A stretch of DNA of 64,000 nucleotides from Deltaproteobacteria bacterium (GCA_013151635.1 JAADHV010000110.1:62001-126000); one strand, 5' to 3'. Positions 44,448 through 54,679 are shown, counted from the stretch's first letter. The notes: generated by a model not told the origin, from the sequence alone. Made by a program: numbers and translations.

Positions 44448-44464
44448 TTGATGGCCTCTTTTTC

Positions 44465-45211
44465 TTAATTAACGTAATTCTGAAGCCTGGCCTTCAGTTT
44501 TACCAGGATCGCTGTATGGATCTGGCATATCCGCGACTCGGTCAATGTAAGGACTTCACCGATTTCTTTTAACGTCAATTCGTCATAATAATACAGCGAT
44601 ACAACAATCTGTTCTTTTTTAGTTAAAGTTTTAATGGTTCTGGCCAGAACAAATTTAAGTTCCTCCCTGTCAAAACAATCGGCAGGAGTATCATTCCCTT
44701 TAATGCCGGATTGAAACCTTGTTTTCGAATATGTATCATTTTTCTTTGTTTTGATGAATTCATCAAGGCTTAACACAGATGCCCCGTGAATATTTGTGAG
44801 CATATCATAATATGCTTCAAGCGTGACACCTAACTCTCCACAGATTTCTTCATCTGTTGCAGATGAACCTTTCTGGTCTTCAATGGTTTTAACGGCCTTG
44901 GTAATATCCTGGATTTTTTTTCTCATGGACCTTGAATAGGGATCCATGCTTCTTAATTCATCAAGAATTGCCCCTTTAATACGGTATTGTGCATAAGTCT
45001 TTAAACTGACGTGTTTGGAAACATCAAACTTGTCGACCGCATCAATCAGTCCCAGTGATCCTGCAGAAACCAATTCATCAAAGAAAACACTGGAAGGAAG
45101 GCGCATGGCAAACCTTGCGGCAATATGCTTCACAAGATATGAATACTCAATAATGCTTTTTTCACGCCATGAGTCTTCATGCCTTTTATTCTCCGGGTAC
45201 TGCTTTTTCAT
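44465..45211 (-). CDS. fliA: Flagellar sigma factor sigma-28
   Basis: 248 residues. Region 2 (EYSYLVKHIAARFAMRLPSS; FDVSKHVSLKTYAQYRIKGA), region 3 (LDELRSMDPYSRSMRKKIQD) and region 4 (LVVSLYYYDELTLKEIG-like stretch ending in RICQIHTAILVKLKARL) are all present. FliA should drive the flagellin promoter at 17,238 and probably fliD. The gene follows flhG in the long operon. Its antagonist FlgM is not in the window. Confidence 0.95.
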   Translation of the reverse strand: MKKQYPENKRHEDSWREKSIIEYSYLVKHIAARFAMRLPSSVFFDELVSAGSLGLIDAVDKFDVSKHVSLKTYAQYRIKGAILDELRSMDPYSRSMRKKIQDITKAVKTIEDQKGSSATDEEICGELGVTLEAYYDMLTNIHGASVLSLDEFIKTKKNDTYSKTRFQSGIKGNDTPADCFDREELKFVLARTIKTLTKKEQIVVSLYYYDELTLKEIGEVLTLTESRICQIHTAILVKLKARLQNYVN

Positions 45212-45231
45212 AAGATGTTAAAGTATCCCTC

Positions 45232-46125
45232 TTAGTTTACAGCCTGAAATACCCTGTTCATAAAAAATGTTAAATTCCCGTTTGAATTATCCCTTAAAGG
45301 ACGGTTCCCCAAACTATCTGCTATATCCCTTATGGCGGTTGCCGATATTGAATCCGGGGCACTGTCCATAACCAGTCCCCTTTTCTGTACTGCCTTTTGA
45401 AGCTGCCTGTCAAAAGGAATGTGGCCTGCATACTCCAGCACAACATTTTTTAAAAATTTATCCAGCGCGGAACTTAACGAACCATATACTTTTTTTGCTT
45501 CAAGAGCTGAATCGACCATATTAACAATCAATTTAAAATGTTTCGTCCCGTATTCCCGGGACATGACCTTCATCATGGCATAGGCGTCTGTAATTGAAGT
45601 CGGCTCTCTTGTTGCAATTACAATACATTCATCACATGCGCTGTTAAAATATAATACATTTGATGAAATACCGGCACCTGTATCAACCAGAATAATATCT
45701 GCCTTATCTGACAAGGTTTCAAACTCGCTTAAAAGATTAAGTTTTTCACCTTCATTGAGTTGGGTCAAATCAGCAAAACCAGACCCTCCGGAAAGTATTT
45801 TAATACCATGAATAGATTCCACCATTACCTGGTTCAAGGACTTTTCTGAACTTATAACATGGCGGATATTATACTCAGGCCTTAAATTAAAAATAATATC
45901 AATATTTGCAAGCCCGACATCAGCATCAATAATGACCACTCTTTTACCCATCCTGGCAAGGGAAACCGCCATATTCCCGACAATATTGGTTTTGCCCACT
46001 CCGCCTTTACCGCTGGTAACTGCGATGACCCTTGGAAGTTTTTTTCTCTTTGATGCCATATTGGCCTCTCTTGTCGAAACCGCTTGAGTTTTAACGATAG
46101 TCCTAAGTCCTTTTGCCTGGTCCAA
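45232..46125 (-). CDS. flhG: Flagellar number regulator, MinD-like ATPase
   Basis: 297 residues from a TTG start; AAGGAG lies ten bases upstream, and this start keeps MDQAKGLR, the DQAxxLR motif that stimulates FlhF GTPase. The deviant Walker A is GKGGVGKT (39-46), followed by the DADVGLAN switch. FlhG (FleN) limits flagellar number with FlhF. It lies 16 bases after flhF. A plain MinD is the alternative but the N-terminal motif and neighbours exclude it. Confidence 0.93.
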   Translation of the reverse strand: MDQAKGLRTIVKTQAVSTREANMASKRKKLPRVIAVTSGKGGVGKTNIVGNMAVSLARMGKRVVIIDADVGLANIDIIFNLRPEYNIRHVISSEKSLNQVMVESIHGIKILSGGSGFADLTQLNEGEKLNLLSEFETLSDKADIILVDTGAGISSNVLYFNSACDECIVIATREPTSITDAYAMMKVMSREYGTKHFKLIVNMVDSALEAKKVYGSLSSALDKFLKNVVLEYAGHIPFDRQLQKAVQKRGLVMDSAPDSISATAIRDIADSLGNRPLRDNSNGNLTFFMNRVFQAVN

Positions 46126-46141
46126 GTTAAATTTACTCCTT

Positions 46142-47227
46142 TTATCCCTTTCCTAAAATAATTTTCACAAGTTCTCTTTTATCAGGGATAATCAAATCCT
46201 CAGGAACCCTTTGTCCGTTTGCAATCAATGAAACAGGCAACCTAAGATCATTTATCTGATCCAATATTTTACCGCATCTTTTTGTTTCATCTATCTTTGT
46301 AAACACAACCGTATCAGGATTAAATACTGAAAAAGCTGATGCCGCATCTTTCATAATAATAGATTCAGATGTAACACTCAAGACCAAATGAGCAGAAATC
46401 CTGAAATCAGCCTTAATCAATTGCAATATCTCATCTATTTTAGGTTTATCAAAATGGCTGTGGCCGGCAGTATCTATTAACACCATGTCCATTGATTTCA
46501 TTCTATCAAGGGCGCACGACAGGTCCTGGGAGCTGAAGGCAGGAACACATAACAATCCCATGATCGAAGCATATGCTTTGAGTTGCTCAAACGCGCCCAC
46601 CCTGTAATTATCTATTGAAATCAGGCCAACTTTCATTTTTCTTTGAAAACTTAAAACTGCCGCAAGTTTTGCAATGGTTGTTGTCTTGCCGACACCTGTA
46701 GGTCCCACAAAAGCCGCCACATGTGGAACCCCGGAAGAATTATCCCTGTTGAAAAAATCTTTGACCATAACCTGGCTCAGGCACTGGCGCATAACATAAT
46801 TTTTTAAGGATTTAATTTTGCAGCCCTGTTCGGCATTTTCATCCATGAAAAGACTTGCCTTCTGTATGACAGCACTTGCTAAAACTTCACTGACCCCGGC
46901 CCGTAAAAGTGAGGCAAGAATCCCCACTGACTCGAAATGGTTACAGACCATATCCTGCATCCCATTTCCAAACCCTGCAATGGAAATCATATCTTTTATA
47001 TCAACAATATCCTCTTTTATTGATTTAATCAAATGGTCTGGTACCGGTTTTTTATCCTGGGGCAGATCAACTGCCGCTTCCACCTCAAACATTTCTTCTG
47101 CATAGGGATCAAGGGGTTTTTTAGGAATTTTCCGGGTATTTAAAATCATTGCATCCGGTCCAAGTTCTTGTTTTATATCTGCAATGGCTTGCTGAATATT
47201 TCTAGCTTTAAAAACTTTCCTATTCAT
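46142..47227 (-). CDS. flhF: Flagellar placement GTPase, SRP type
   Basis: 361 residues. An N-terminal basic region and B domain precede the NG GTPase: GPTGVGKTTTIAK at 175-187, then VGLISIDNYRVGAFEQLKAY, LIDTAGHSHFDK and VVFTKIDET. FlhF marks the cell pole for flagellar assembly, indicating polar flagella. It overlaps flhA by eight bases. Confidence 0.94.
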   Translation of the reverse strand: MNRKVFKARNIQQAIADIKQELGPDAMILNTRKIPKKPLDPYAEEMFEVEAAVDLPQDKKPVPDHLIKSIKEDIVDIKDMISIAGFGNGMQDMVCNHFESVGILASLLRAGVSEVLASAVIQKASLFMDENAEQGCKIKSLKNYVMRQCLSQVMVKDFFNRDNSSGVPHVAAFVGPTGVGKTTTIAKLAAVLSFQRKMKVGLISIDNYRVGAFEQLKAYASIMGLLCVPAFSSQDLSCALDRMKSMDMVLIDTAGHSHFDKPKIDEILQLIKADFRISAHLVLSVTSESIIMKDAASAFSVFNPDTVVFTKIDETKRCGKILDQINDLRLPVSLIANGQRVPEDLIIPDKRELVKIILGKG

Positions 47228-49322
47228 CCTTCAAACTCACCTTTCCACTTGCCTGTAAATTAATATCATCCACTATTTCTGCATGGGACACAACAAAAAC
47301 TGTGGGTAAAGAAGGTTCAATCAATTTCCTTAAATGCCTGCGAAGATTCGGGGAGGTCATGATAACAGGCTGGGTATTCAGCGCCACCTGCTGTTCCACT
47401 TCCTTTGTCACAGCCTGAACGATTTCTTCTACCAGGCGTGGATCAAGTGCAAGATATGACCCATGTTCCGTATGCTTGATATTTTTGGATAAAATTTCCT
47501 CAAGCTTTCTGTCAAGGGTAATCACCTGCAGCATCTTGCCCTCCTGAAGATAAGGGGCAAGCATCCCTTTTGCAACTCTTTGCCGGACATATTCGGTCAG
47601 AAGGTCAGGATCTTTTCCCATGGGTGCAAAGTCTGCCAGGGTTTCTACTATAGTGAGCAAATCCCTGATAGAAATTCTTTCCCGCAACAGGTTCTGGAGT
47701 ACCTTTTGCACCACGCCAAGACTTAAAAGGCTGGGAATCAATTCTTCCACGGCCTTGGGGCTTGTCTTGGCAAGATTATCTATAAGGTGCTGGACATCCT
47801 GCCTTCCAAGAAGGTCATGGGCGTTATTACGGACAATTTCAGTAAGGTGGGTTGCAATGACAGTTGAATTATCCACCACTGTATATCCTGCAAATTTTGC
47901 TTCTTCCTCCCGGTCAACCGGGATCCATTTTGCCGGCAGATTAAATGCAGGTTCAATGGTGTCTATTCCCTCAATTTCCTGGGCGGTCCCCCCGGGATCC
48001 ATGGCAAGAAAATGATTCACCATAAGCTCGGTCCCGGCGGCTTCTACCCCTTTTATCATCAACCGGTACTGTGCAGGGCTCAAGTTCAGGTTATCACGGA
48101 TGTGTATTGGGGGTATGATAATTCCCATTTCTGTTGCAAACTGCCTTCTGATTGCCCTGATCCTTCCAAGCAAAGTGCCATCCTGCTGTTTATCCACAAG
48201 TGGTATCAATCCATACCCAACCTCAAGTTCAATGGTGTCAAGGTTTAAAAGATGGTCCACATCCTCGGGAGCACCTGCGGCTTCTTCTGCGGCTTCTGCC
48301 TTTGCATCTGCGCGCTCTTCCTCTTTTGTCGCCTCTTCTTCCCTTAAAAAATACCAGGCAAAACTTCCCAGGATCAATCCCAGGGCCATAAACGGGATAG
48401 AAGGCAAGCCCGGTATAAGACCCATGCAGAAAACAATCACTGATCCGATAAAAACCGGGGTAGAGCTTGAAAGAAGGTGTTTTGCAAACTCTTTGCCCAT
48501 TTTCATCTCAGAACCTGATCTTGAAACCAGGAGGCCTGCAGCGGCTGACACCAAAAGGGCGGGGATTTGGGAAACCAAGCCGTCACCAACGGTTAAAAGC
48601 GTATAATTTGTCAAGGCATCTTTCATTCCCATACCCTGCTGGAGAACCCCTATAACAAACCCGCCAATAATATTAATCAGGGTAATTACAATGCCTGCAA
48701 TCGCATCTCCCCTGACAAACTTTGAAGCACCATCCATGGCGCCATGGAATTGAGATTCCCTTGCAATGGCCTGCCGTCTTTGTCCTGCTTCTATTTCATC
48801 AATCATTCCTGCATTCAGATCCGCATCAATGGCCATCTGCTTTCCGGGCATGGCATCCAGGGTAAACCTTGCGGCAACTTCCGCAATCCTGCCCGCACCC
48901 TTGGTAATAACCAGGAAATTGATTAAAACAAGGATAACAAAAACAACCAGGCCAACCACATAATTACCCCCGACAACAAAACTGCCGAAAGATTTAATAA
49001 TAGCACCTGCCGCAAGCGGGCCCTCACTGCCGTGTAAAAGGATCAGCCTGGTAGACGCCACATTTAAAGAAAGGCGGAACAATGTTAAAACAAGGAGAAG
49101 GGAAGGGAAAATAGCAAACTCCAGCGGTTCTGTCGTATACATTGTTGTAATCAACACTACAATGGCAAAGGAAATGTTCAATGCAAGAAAAAAATCAAGG
49201 ACCATGGGATGCAATGGTAAAATCATGGCCATGAGAATACCGATAAAGGCCACAACCATCAGGATATCTGAAGATTCTCTTTTTACTACTGAAATAATTC
49301 TGTTTTCACTTGCTGCTGCCAT
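47220..49322 (-). CDS. flhA: Export gate protein
   Basis: 700 residues with about eight membrane segments in the first 330. The FHIPEP-type segment between them (RVAARFTLDAMPGKQMAIDA as VAARFTLDAMPGKQMAIDAD) is clear, and the cytoplasmic C-terminus includes GVVQKVLQNLLRERISIRDL. FlhA forms the nonameric ring of the flagellar type III gate. GGAG sits five bases before ATG. It follows flhB by 53 bases. Confidence 0.96.
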   Translation of the reverse strand: MAAASENRIISVVKRESSDILMVVAFIGILMAMILPLHPMVLDFFLALNISFAIVVLITTMYTTEPLEFAIFPSLLLVLTLFRLSLNVASTRLILLHGSEGPLAAGAIIKSFGSFVVGGNYVVGLVVFVILVLINFLVITKGAGRIAEVAARFTLDAMPGKQMAIDADLNAGMIDEIEAGQRRQAIARESQFHGAMDGASKFVRGDAIAGIVITLINIIGGFVIGVLQQGMGMKDALTNYTLLTVGDGLVSQIPALLVSAAAGLLVSRSGSEMKMGKEFAKHLLSSSTPVFIGSVIVFCMGLIPGLPSIPFMALGLILGSFAWYFLREEEATKEEERADAKAEAAEEAAGAPEDVDHLLNLDTIELEVGYGLIPLVDKQQDGTLLGRIRAIRRQFATEMGIIIPPIHIRDNLNLSPAQYRLMIKGVEAAGTELMVNHFLAMDPGGTAQEIEGIDTIEPAFNLPAKWIPVDREEEAKFAGYTVVDNSTVIATHLTEIVRNNAHDLLGRQDVQHLIDNLAKTSPKAVEELIPSLLSLGVVQKVLQNLLRERISIRDLLTIVETLADFAPMGKDPDLLTEYVRQRVAKGMLAPYLQEGKMLQVITLDRKLEEILSKNIKHTEHGSYLALDPRLVEEIVQAVTKEVEQQVALNTQPVIMTSPNLRRHLRKLIEPSLPTVFVVSHAEIVDDINLQASGKVSLKDE

Positions 49323-49375
49323 TCACACTCCAAATATAAAACTTTGACACATAACGCCAAATTCCTGCCGTATTC

Positions 49376-50449
49376 TTAAAATTTCCTTCCCTTTAATTTG
49401 TATACATAAGCCAGTAATTCCGCCACTGCCTGATATAGCTCCATTGGAACCTGCTGACCTATATCTACACTACTATACAAATTCCGGGCCAATAGTTTGT
49501 CTTCAACCAGGGGAACATCATTTTCCATTGCAATCTTTCTTATATTTTGTGCAATCGGCCCTGCTCCCTTTGCGACAACTTCCGGCGCATCCATCTTACT
49601 GCCGTCATATTTTATCGCGACCGCAAGACGGGTGGGGTTGGTGACAACCACATCAGCCTCCGGCACCTCGGCCATCATTCTTTTTCTTGCCGCCTCATGC
49701 TGGAGCTGCCTGATCCTTGATTTTACCTGGGGGTCACCCTCAGTCTGTTTGGTTTCATCCTTGACCTCTTTCTGGGTCATTTTCTGATCTTCTAAAAATT
49801 TCCACTTCTGATAAACATAATCCAAAACAGCCACAATGATCATTATCAGGCAGACCTTGATAAAAATCCAGAATGAGACCTTGAGGGCAAATAAAAGGAT
49901 ATGCCCTACACTATGATCATACAGGCGTGATATTTCAACAAGCTCCCCTTTGATTGAATAATAAGCCACCATGGAAATCACCCCTACCTTTATCAGGGTT
50001 TTTACAAATTCCACCACAGCTCTTGAAGAAAACTTTTGTTTAAATCCGTTAATGGGGTCAAGCCTGGAAAGTTTAGGTTCAAGCGATTCCCAGGACACAG
50101 TAAACCCGACCTGGGCGAAATTTGAAATAAGGGCAATCAATACTATGGCAAGCATGACAGGGGCACATGCAAAAATAATTTTCTGGGTATGATAGGCAAG
50201 AAGCCTCACTGCCTCAAGCTTGTTCAACAAAGGAATTTTTGTAAAATTGTAATTAAAAAGAAACACTGCAACAAGGTTTTTATAAACATAAAAAGCTGAT
50301 GCATACAAGGATATAACACCTGCGAGAAGAACAAATACGGACGGGATCTCAATACTTTTTGCAACCTGCCCTTCTTCCCTGGCCTTGGAAAGTTTCCGCG
50401 ACGTAGGATCTTCTGTTTTCTCTCCTCCGCTTTCAGGATCTTCTGCCAT
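49376..50449 (-). CDS. flhB: Export switch protein, with NPTR at the cleavage site
   Basis: 357 residues: EKTEDPTSRKLSKAREEGQV at the N-terminus, four membrane helices and a cytoplasmic domain (AVAELLAYVYKLKGRKF at the end). The autocleavage motif, normally NPTH, reads NPTR here (Asn271-Arg274, codon CGT). FlhB switches substrate class from hook to filament after cleavage between Asn and Pro. Since the Asn-Pro bond is retained cleavage may still happen. A second, free FlhB C-domain is encoded at 40,597. Confidence 0.94.
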   Translation of the reverse strand: MAEDPESGGEKTEDPTSRKLSKAREEGQVAKSIEIPSVFVLLAGVISLYASAFYVYKNLVAVFLFNYNFTKIPLLNKLEAVRLLAYHTQKIIFACAPVMLAIVLIALISNFAQVGFTVSWESLEPKLSRLDPINGFKQKFSSRAVVEFVKTLIKVGVISMVAYYSIKGELVEISRLYDHSVGHILLFALKVSFWIFIKVCLIMIIVAVLDYVYQKWKFLEDQKMTQKEVKDETKQTEGDPQVKSRIRQLQHEAARKRMMAEVPEADVVVTNPTRLAVAIKYDGSKMDAPEVVAKGAGPIAQNIRKIAMENDVPLVEDKLLARNLYSSVDIGQQVPMELYQAVAELLAYVYKLKGRKF

Positions 50450-50455
50450 ATTCCC

Positions 50456-51244
50456 TTATCCTCCACCTGCAAAAAAAAGAAAATACATTAATAATTCCTT
50501 AAATCCTGCAACATAGTTCCGGGTTACTATAACAATAATTTGGAGGGTAAGGCCAAATAGAAGCAGCCCGCCGATTATTTTCAACGGGAAAGCCACAATC
50601 ATGACATTCATCTGGGGTGAAAATTTTGCCACAAGACCGAACCCCACACTTACAAACAGCAAGGATGCAATAACCGGGGCACCGATTTTTATGGCCAGCA
50701 AAAAAAGCTGGGCTCCAAGATCTATAATTTTTGTCATCATGGCCTTCTGCATCATGAAAAAACCGATGGGAACCAGCTTAAAGCTGTCAATTATGGCAAG
50801 GAACATGATGTGATGGCCGTTTAAAAGAAGAAAAACAATAACGCAGACCCAGTACCCTAGCTGGTCCATGATTGACACATTTGACCCTGTCTGGGGGTCA
50901 ACAACATTAATCATGGCAAATCCCATCTGGAAACCTATAATTTGCCCTGCAAGCTGGACAGAACCAAAAAACATCCGCAGGCACAGCCCAAGTGTAAGCC
51001 CGATCAAGGCCTCTGCCAGGACCAGCAGGCCTGTCGCAATAACAGTCATGGGAAATCTTGACAGGTCCACATCCACCACAGAATAAAAAGCCAGGGATAC
51101 AACAAGGGCAAACCCCATTTTAAGCCTGTTGGGAAAGACATTTGAAGAAAAAACAGGGAGCATGAAAAGAAGAATGCTGACCCTCAGCAAAACAAGCATA
51201 TATGTCCTGAATTCCAAAGGATCAATGACATTGAGGATATCCAT
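50456..51244 (-). CDS. fliR: Export gate membrane protein
   Basis: 262 residues with about six membrane helices. LEFRTYMLVLLRVSILLFML at the start, LTLGLCLRMFFGSVQLAGQI and GFQMGFAMINVVDPQTGSN mark FliR. It forms the export channel with FliP and FliQ. The stop of fliR is six bases from flhB, the start 12 bases from fliQ. Confidence 0.94.
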   Translation of the reverse strand: MDILNVIDPLEFRTYMLVLLRVSILLFMLPVFSSNVFPNRLKMGFALVVSLAFYSVVDVDLSRFPMTVIATGLLVLAEALIGLTLGLCLRMFFGSVQLAGQIIGFQMGFAMINVVDPQTGSNVSIMDQLGYWVCVIVFLLLNGHHIMFLAIIDSFKLVPIGFFMMQKAMMTKIIDLGAQLFLLAIKIGAPVIASLLFVSVGFGLVAKFSPQMNVMIVAFPLKIIGGLLLFGLTLQIIVIVTRNYVAGFKELLMYFLFFAGGG

Positions 51245-51256
51245 GTGAAACTCTGC

Positions 51257-51526
51257 CTACCTGATATACATGGGAATATTTTCAAACACATGCATGGTAA
51301 AAGTAGTAAGTTGATCCAGCATCCAGGGGGCTGCAAATAAAAGCCCCAAAAATACCGCTATAATTTTAGGGACAAAGGTCAATGTCATCTCCTGGATCTG
51401 GGTGACAGCCTGGAAAACACTGACAATCAGCCCTGCTACCAACCCTAGCCCAAGCATGGGCATTGAAAGATAAATGGTCAATGTAATGGCTTGCTTTGCA
51501 AATTCAACAACAAATTCAGGGGTCAT
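51257..51526 (-). CDS. fliQ: Export gate membrane protein
   Basis: 89 residues from ATG 51526, the standard FliQ length, with GGAG nine bases upstream; the longer frame from 51574 would overlap fliP. Two membrane helices (AITLTIYLSMPMLGLGLVAG; IIAVFLGLLFAAPWM) and the intervening VSVFQAVTQIQEMTLTFVPK are conserved. Part of the FliPQR channel. Confidence 0.94.
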   Translation of the reverse strand: MTPEFVVEFAKQAITLTIYLSMPMLGLGLVAGLIVSVFQAVTQIQEMTLTFVPKIIAVFLGLLFAAPWMLDQLTTFTMHVFENIPMYIR

Positions 51527-51528
51527 GG

Positions 51529-52281
51529 CTATACTCCAAAACTTTTTAACAAGGAAGCTGAAATCAGATGCCATCCATCCACAAGAACAAACAGCATGAG
51601 CTTAAAAGGCAACGAAATCATGACCGGGGGAAGCATCATCATACCCATTGCAAGAAGTACGGAAGCCACCACCATGTCAATCACAAGAAAAGGTATATAA
51701 AGAACAAATCCAATTATAAAAGCTGTTTTAAGCTCACTTATCACATAGGCCGGGATAAGCACCAGCAAAGATACATCATTTCTTGTTTCAGGTTTTTTCA
51801 TATCTGCTCCTTTAACAAAAAGAGCCACATCACTTTCCCTGGTATTGGCAAGCAGAAACTTTCGAATAGGTGATTGAGCCTTTTCAAATGCCAGATCAAA
51901 GGGGATCTGCCGTTCAAGATAAGGATTCAGGGACTTCTGATAAATTTCCTGGGCCACAGGCTTGATGATAAAAAACGTCATAAATAAAGCCAGGCCGACA
52001 ATCACCTGGTTTGGAGGGCTTGACTGGGTCCCCATGGCCTGGCGTAAAAAATGGAATACAACGATCAGCCGTGTAAAAGGTGTCATAAGAATCAAAATAG
52101 CCGGTGCCAGGGCAAGAATGGTGAGCAATGCAATGATTTCAAGGACAACGGCCACTTCTTCCGGGGTTTTGGCAGTTTGAACATTCAGCTGCAAAGAAGG
52201 GATGGGAAACGTCACGGCAAGAGAGTTTGAACCGGCACATAACAATAAGAGGGAAACAAGAAAAATAACTTTAAGTTTCAT
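51529..52281 (-). CDS. fliP: Export gate membrane protein
   Basis: 250 residues with a cleavable signal peptide (to about residue 22), then four membrane helices. LILMTPFTRLIVVFHFLRQA and IPAYVISELKTAFIIGF are FliP signatures, as is the Met-rich LAMGMMMLPPVMISLPFKLM. It overlaps fliO by 11 bases. Confidence 0.95.
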   Translation of the reverse strand: MKLKVIFLVSLLLLCAGSNSLAVTFPIPSLQLNVQTAKTPEEVAVVLEIIALLTILALAPAILILMTPFTRLIVVFHFLRQAMGTQSSPPNQVIVGLALFMTFFIIKPVAQEIYQKSLNPYLERQIPFDLAFEKAQSPIRKFLLANTRESDVALFVKGADMKKPETRNDVSLLVLIPAYVISELKTAFIIGFVLYIPFLVIDMVVASVLLAMGMMMLPPVMISLPFKLMLFVLVDGWHLISASLLKSFGV

Positions 52282-52648
52282 TTTCTTTCCTCTTATTTTT
52301 AATCGAAGTTCCTAATTTCTGAGCTAAAAAATCAGAAAAATTAAAAGACGCTTCATTTCCATCGCCTGAAAAATCAATTTTCTTTTCAAGAGAAGATATT
52401 TTTGAAATATTTGTGGGCGTGACACCTATTAGAATCGTATCTCCCATAACATCCAGCAGCACCAGTTTTTCTTTTGGAGAAAGATGATGGACACAAACCA
52501 CTTTTATAAATTCCTTATTACCTTTAACTCCTTTTGTTATTGAAAATTTCTTGATCATGTAAAATGCAAGCAAAGCCACGGCCAGAACCAGGAGCAGCAT
52601 GGAAAAGGTTCTTGCAAAACCAAGCCAGATATCTGAAGACGTATTCAT
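52271..52648 (-). CDS. fliO: Export gate assembly protein
   Basis: 125 residues, one membrane helix (residues 13-33, [19 protein letters not shown]) and a small cytoplasmic domain ([20 protein letters not shown]) typical of FliO. It stabilises FliP during gate assembly. It overlaps fliN by four bases. Confidence 0.88.
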   Translation of the reverse strand: MNTSSDIWLGFARTFSMLLLVLAVALLAFYMIKKFSITKGVKGNKEFIKVVCVHHLSPKEKLVLLDVMGDTILIGVTPTNISKISSLEKKIDFSGDGNEASFNFSDFLAQKLGTSIKNKRKENET

Positions 52649-52989
52649 TCTTCTGATGCCAGGGACTTTACCCGGTCAATAGGGGTAATGACATCTGTAA
52701 GCCTGACACCGAATTTTTCATTCACCACGACCACCTCCCCCCTGGCAATCAATTTTCTATTGATATAGACTTCCAGGGGTTCTCCTGCGAGTTTATTTAA
52801 CTCGATAATGGAACCCTGCCCCAGTTGAAGAAGATCATTTACAAGCATTTTTGTCTTTCCAAGTTCCACAGAAAGCTCCAAAGGGATATCAAGGATAAAA
52901 TCCAGTTCCCTTTCCCCCTGGTCCATGGTTTCTTCAACACCTTCTTCAACCCCTTTTTCAACTTCCGGGTTATCGTTTTCTTCGGCCAT
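52645..52989 (-). CDS. fliN: Flagellar switch protein
   Basis: 114 residues: an acidic tail, then one SpoA domain ([60 protein letters not shown]). FliN forms the lower C-ring with FliM. It begins two bases after the fliM stop. Confidence 0.96.
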   Translation of the reverse strand: MAEENDNPEVEKGVEEGVEETMDQGERELDFILDIPLELSVELGKTKMLVNDLLQLGQGSIIELNKLAGEPLEVYINRKLIARGEVVVVNEKFGVRLTDVITPIDRVKSLASEE

Positions 52990-52991
52990 GA

Positions 52992-53984
52992 TTAACTCTC
53001 ACAATCTGTTGTTAATTTATCTTTTATTTTAAACGCCTGGAACCCTCTTTGTACCCCTACATACCCTGTTAGTTTTTCCAACCCGTCCACATAACATTTC
53101 AGAGGCTCGCTTGCATCATTATCCAGCTGGATAACGTCGCCCTTCTGCATATATATCAGCCTCTCCCCGGTAATTTCAGTCCGGCCCAACTGAATTTTAA
53201 CAACGACCTCTGATTCCAAAATGACTTCTCTGATCATCCTGCGCCAGTTTGTATCTATCTCTTCAGCCTCGGTCTGGACACCGGAGGACAATTTATTTCT
53301 CATGGGCTCAATCATGGAATAAGGATAACAAACCACAAGGTTCCCGGCTGACTGCTCAAGCTCAATTTCAAACCTTGTTACAAGAACAAGGTCTGTCGGC
53401 AGAACAATGGCGGTAAACTGCGGGTTCATTTCCGAGCGGATAAGAGATGCTTTGACAGGCTCAATAGGCGCCCAGGAAGCTTCAATGTTCTTAAGGACCG
53501 CCACCACGGCCTTTTTAATCATCACTTCTTCAATAGTTGTAAACTCACGCCCCTCAACTCTTGCTTTCCCCAGGGCCTCACCGCCAAAAAAAGTATCAAT
53601 AAGATTATAAACAAGCTGGCTTTCAAAAACAACAAGGCCATGCCCTCTCAAAGGCTCAAGCCGAAAAACATGAAGGCTTGTCGGGACAGGCAGGCTTCTT
53701 ACGAATTCAGAAAATTTCAATGTATCAAAAGGATTGGCACTGACATCCACATTGGTTTGAAGCAAAGATGACAACGTGGCCCGAACTTCCCTTGAAAGCC
53801 TTTCATTTATAACATCAAAAGTGGGCATCCTTGCCCGTACAACCTTATCCTGGCTGGTAAAATCATAGGCAATGATACCATCAACTGGCTCGGGCGTGAC
53901 AACATCTGCTTCAGTTTCTACTTCACCGGAATCCAATCCGTCTAGTAGACTGTCAACTTCATCCTGTGATAAAATTTCACTCAT
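52992..53984 (-). CDS. fliM: Flagellar switch protein binding CheY-P
   Basis: 330 residues. [18 protein letters not shown] at the N-terminus is the CheY-P binding element; the CheC-like middle domain and a C-terminal SpoA domain ([20 protein letters not shown]) follow. The N-terminal element is the one repeated seven times in the FliL-like protein at 42,804. It starts seven bases after fliL. Confidence 0.96.
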   Translation of the reverse strand: MSEILSQDEVDSLLDGLDSGEVETEADVVTPEPVDGIIAYDFTSQDKVVRARMPTFDVINERLSREVRATLSSLLQTNVDVSANPFDTLKFSEFVRSLPVPTSLHVFRLEPLRGHGLVVFESQLVYNLIDTFFGGEALGKARVEGREFTTIEEVMIKKAVVAVLKNIEASWAPIEPVKASLIRSEMNPQFTAIVLPTDLVLVTRFEIELEQSAGNLVVCYPYSMIEPMRNKLSSGVQTEAEEIDTNWRRMIREVILESEVVVKIQLGRTEITGERLIYMQKGDVIQLDNDASEPLKCYVDGLEKLTGYVGVQRGFQAFKIKDKLTTDCES

Positions 53985-53991
53985 AATCTGT

Positions 53992-54612
53992 TCACTGCAT
54001 TATAAAATTGGTAAAATAAATATTCCTGACCGTGGGTTTAGGAAAAATAGAATTAATCCGTTTAAGCAAATTATATTTGAGCAAGATTTTGCCTTCAGGA
54101 TTCCTCAACACAAGCCAGGTCATCTCTCCAAGCTGTCCTGTGATGATTTTCCTTATCCGGTCCTCCATTGTATAAACTTGTTTTCTATATCTATGGTCTG
54201 TTAATTCCAAAGACAAATCCATGCTGATAAGGCCCATTGTTGAGCTTGTCTTAAGCTTGATGCGCTCAAACGGCTCAAGTTCAACAATGTCTTTAAAGAT
54301 AATTTCTTCCTTGCCGGGCAATTTTTTTTTGATATCTTTATTTGCCGTAATTTTGTTTTTTACTTCCTCACCTTTCCGGGGGCCTGGTTTAAAGAAAAAG
54401 AACCAGGCTCCTGTGACAAGACTTATTAACAGGAAACAAGATATGGCAATGATAATGACTGCTTTTTTTGACCTGAAAACTTTTTTAACCAGTTTTTTAA
54501 ATAAGGACTCTTTTTTTATATCCTCAATTTCACCTGAAGAATCATCCAAAATATCTTTCATGGACTCATCATTAAAATCATCATTCATTTTATCTAAAAT
54601 ATCTTCAGTCAA
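53992..54612 (-). CDS. fliL: Flagellar basal body-associated protein
   Basis: 206 residues from a TTG start supported by AGGAG six bases upstream. A short acidic cytoplasmic part, one membrane helix (about 52-73, AVIIIAISCFLLISLVTGAW) and a periplasmic domain with FKDIVELEPFERIKLKTSST match FliL, which surrounds the stator near the rod. It is the first gene of the long fliL-to-fhlB operon, which has a sigma-54 promoter. Confidence 0.88.
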   Translation of the reverse strand: MTEDILDKMNDDFNDESMKDILDDSSGEIEDIKKESLFKKLVKKVFRSKKAVIIIAISCFLLISLVTGAWFFFFKPGPRKGEEVKNKITANKDIKKKLPGKEEIIFKDIVELEPFERIKLKTSSTMGLISMDLSLELTDHRYRKQVYTMEDRIRKIITGQLGEMTWLVLRNPEGKILLKYNLLKRINSIFPKPTVRNIYFTNFIMQ

Positions 54613-54663
54613 AACAACTCCTGATAATAATCAGTTAAATATTATTTCTGTATATTATGGAAA

Positions 54664-54679
54664 AGCAATCCTTATGCCA
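54664..54679 (-). promoter_or_regulatory. Sigma-54 promoter of the long fliL-to-fhlB operon
   Basis: Minus-strand TGGCATAAGGATTGCT has GG and GC ten bases apart. Transcription would start near 54652, about 40 bases before the fliL TTG codon. No other promoter is apparent before 40,597, so this one may drive some 20 genes including fliA. Confidence 0.85.

Noticed and set aside
43927-44451. 174-codon Ser-rich plus-strand frame within the FliL-like gene
   Set aside because: Its Ser runs are the complement of the acidic Asp/Glu codons and the SQDDID repeats.
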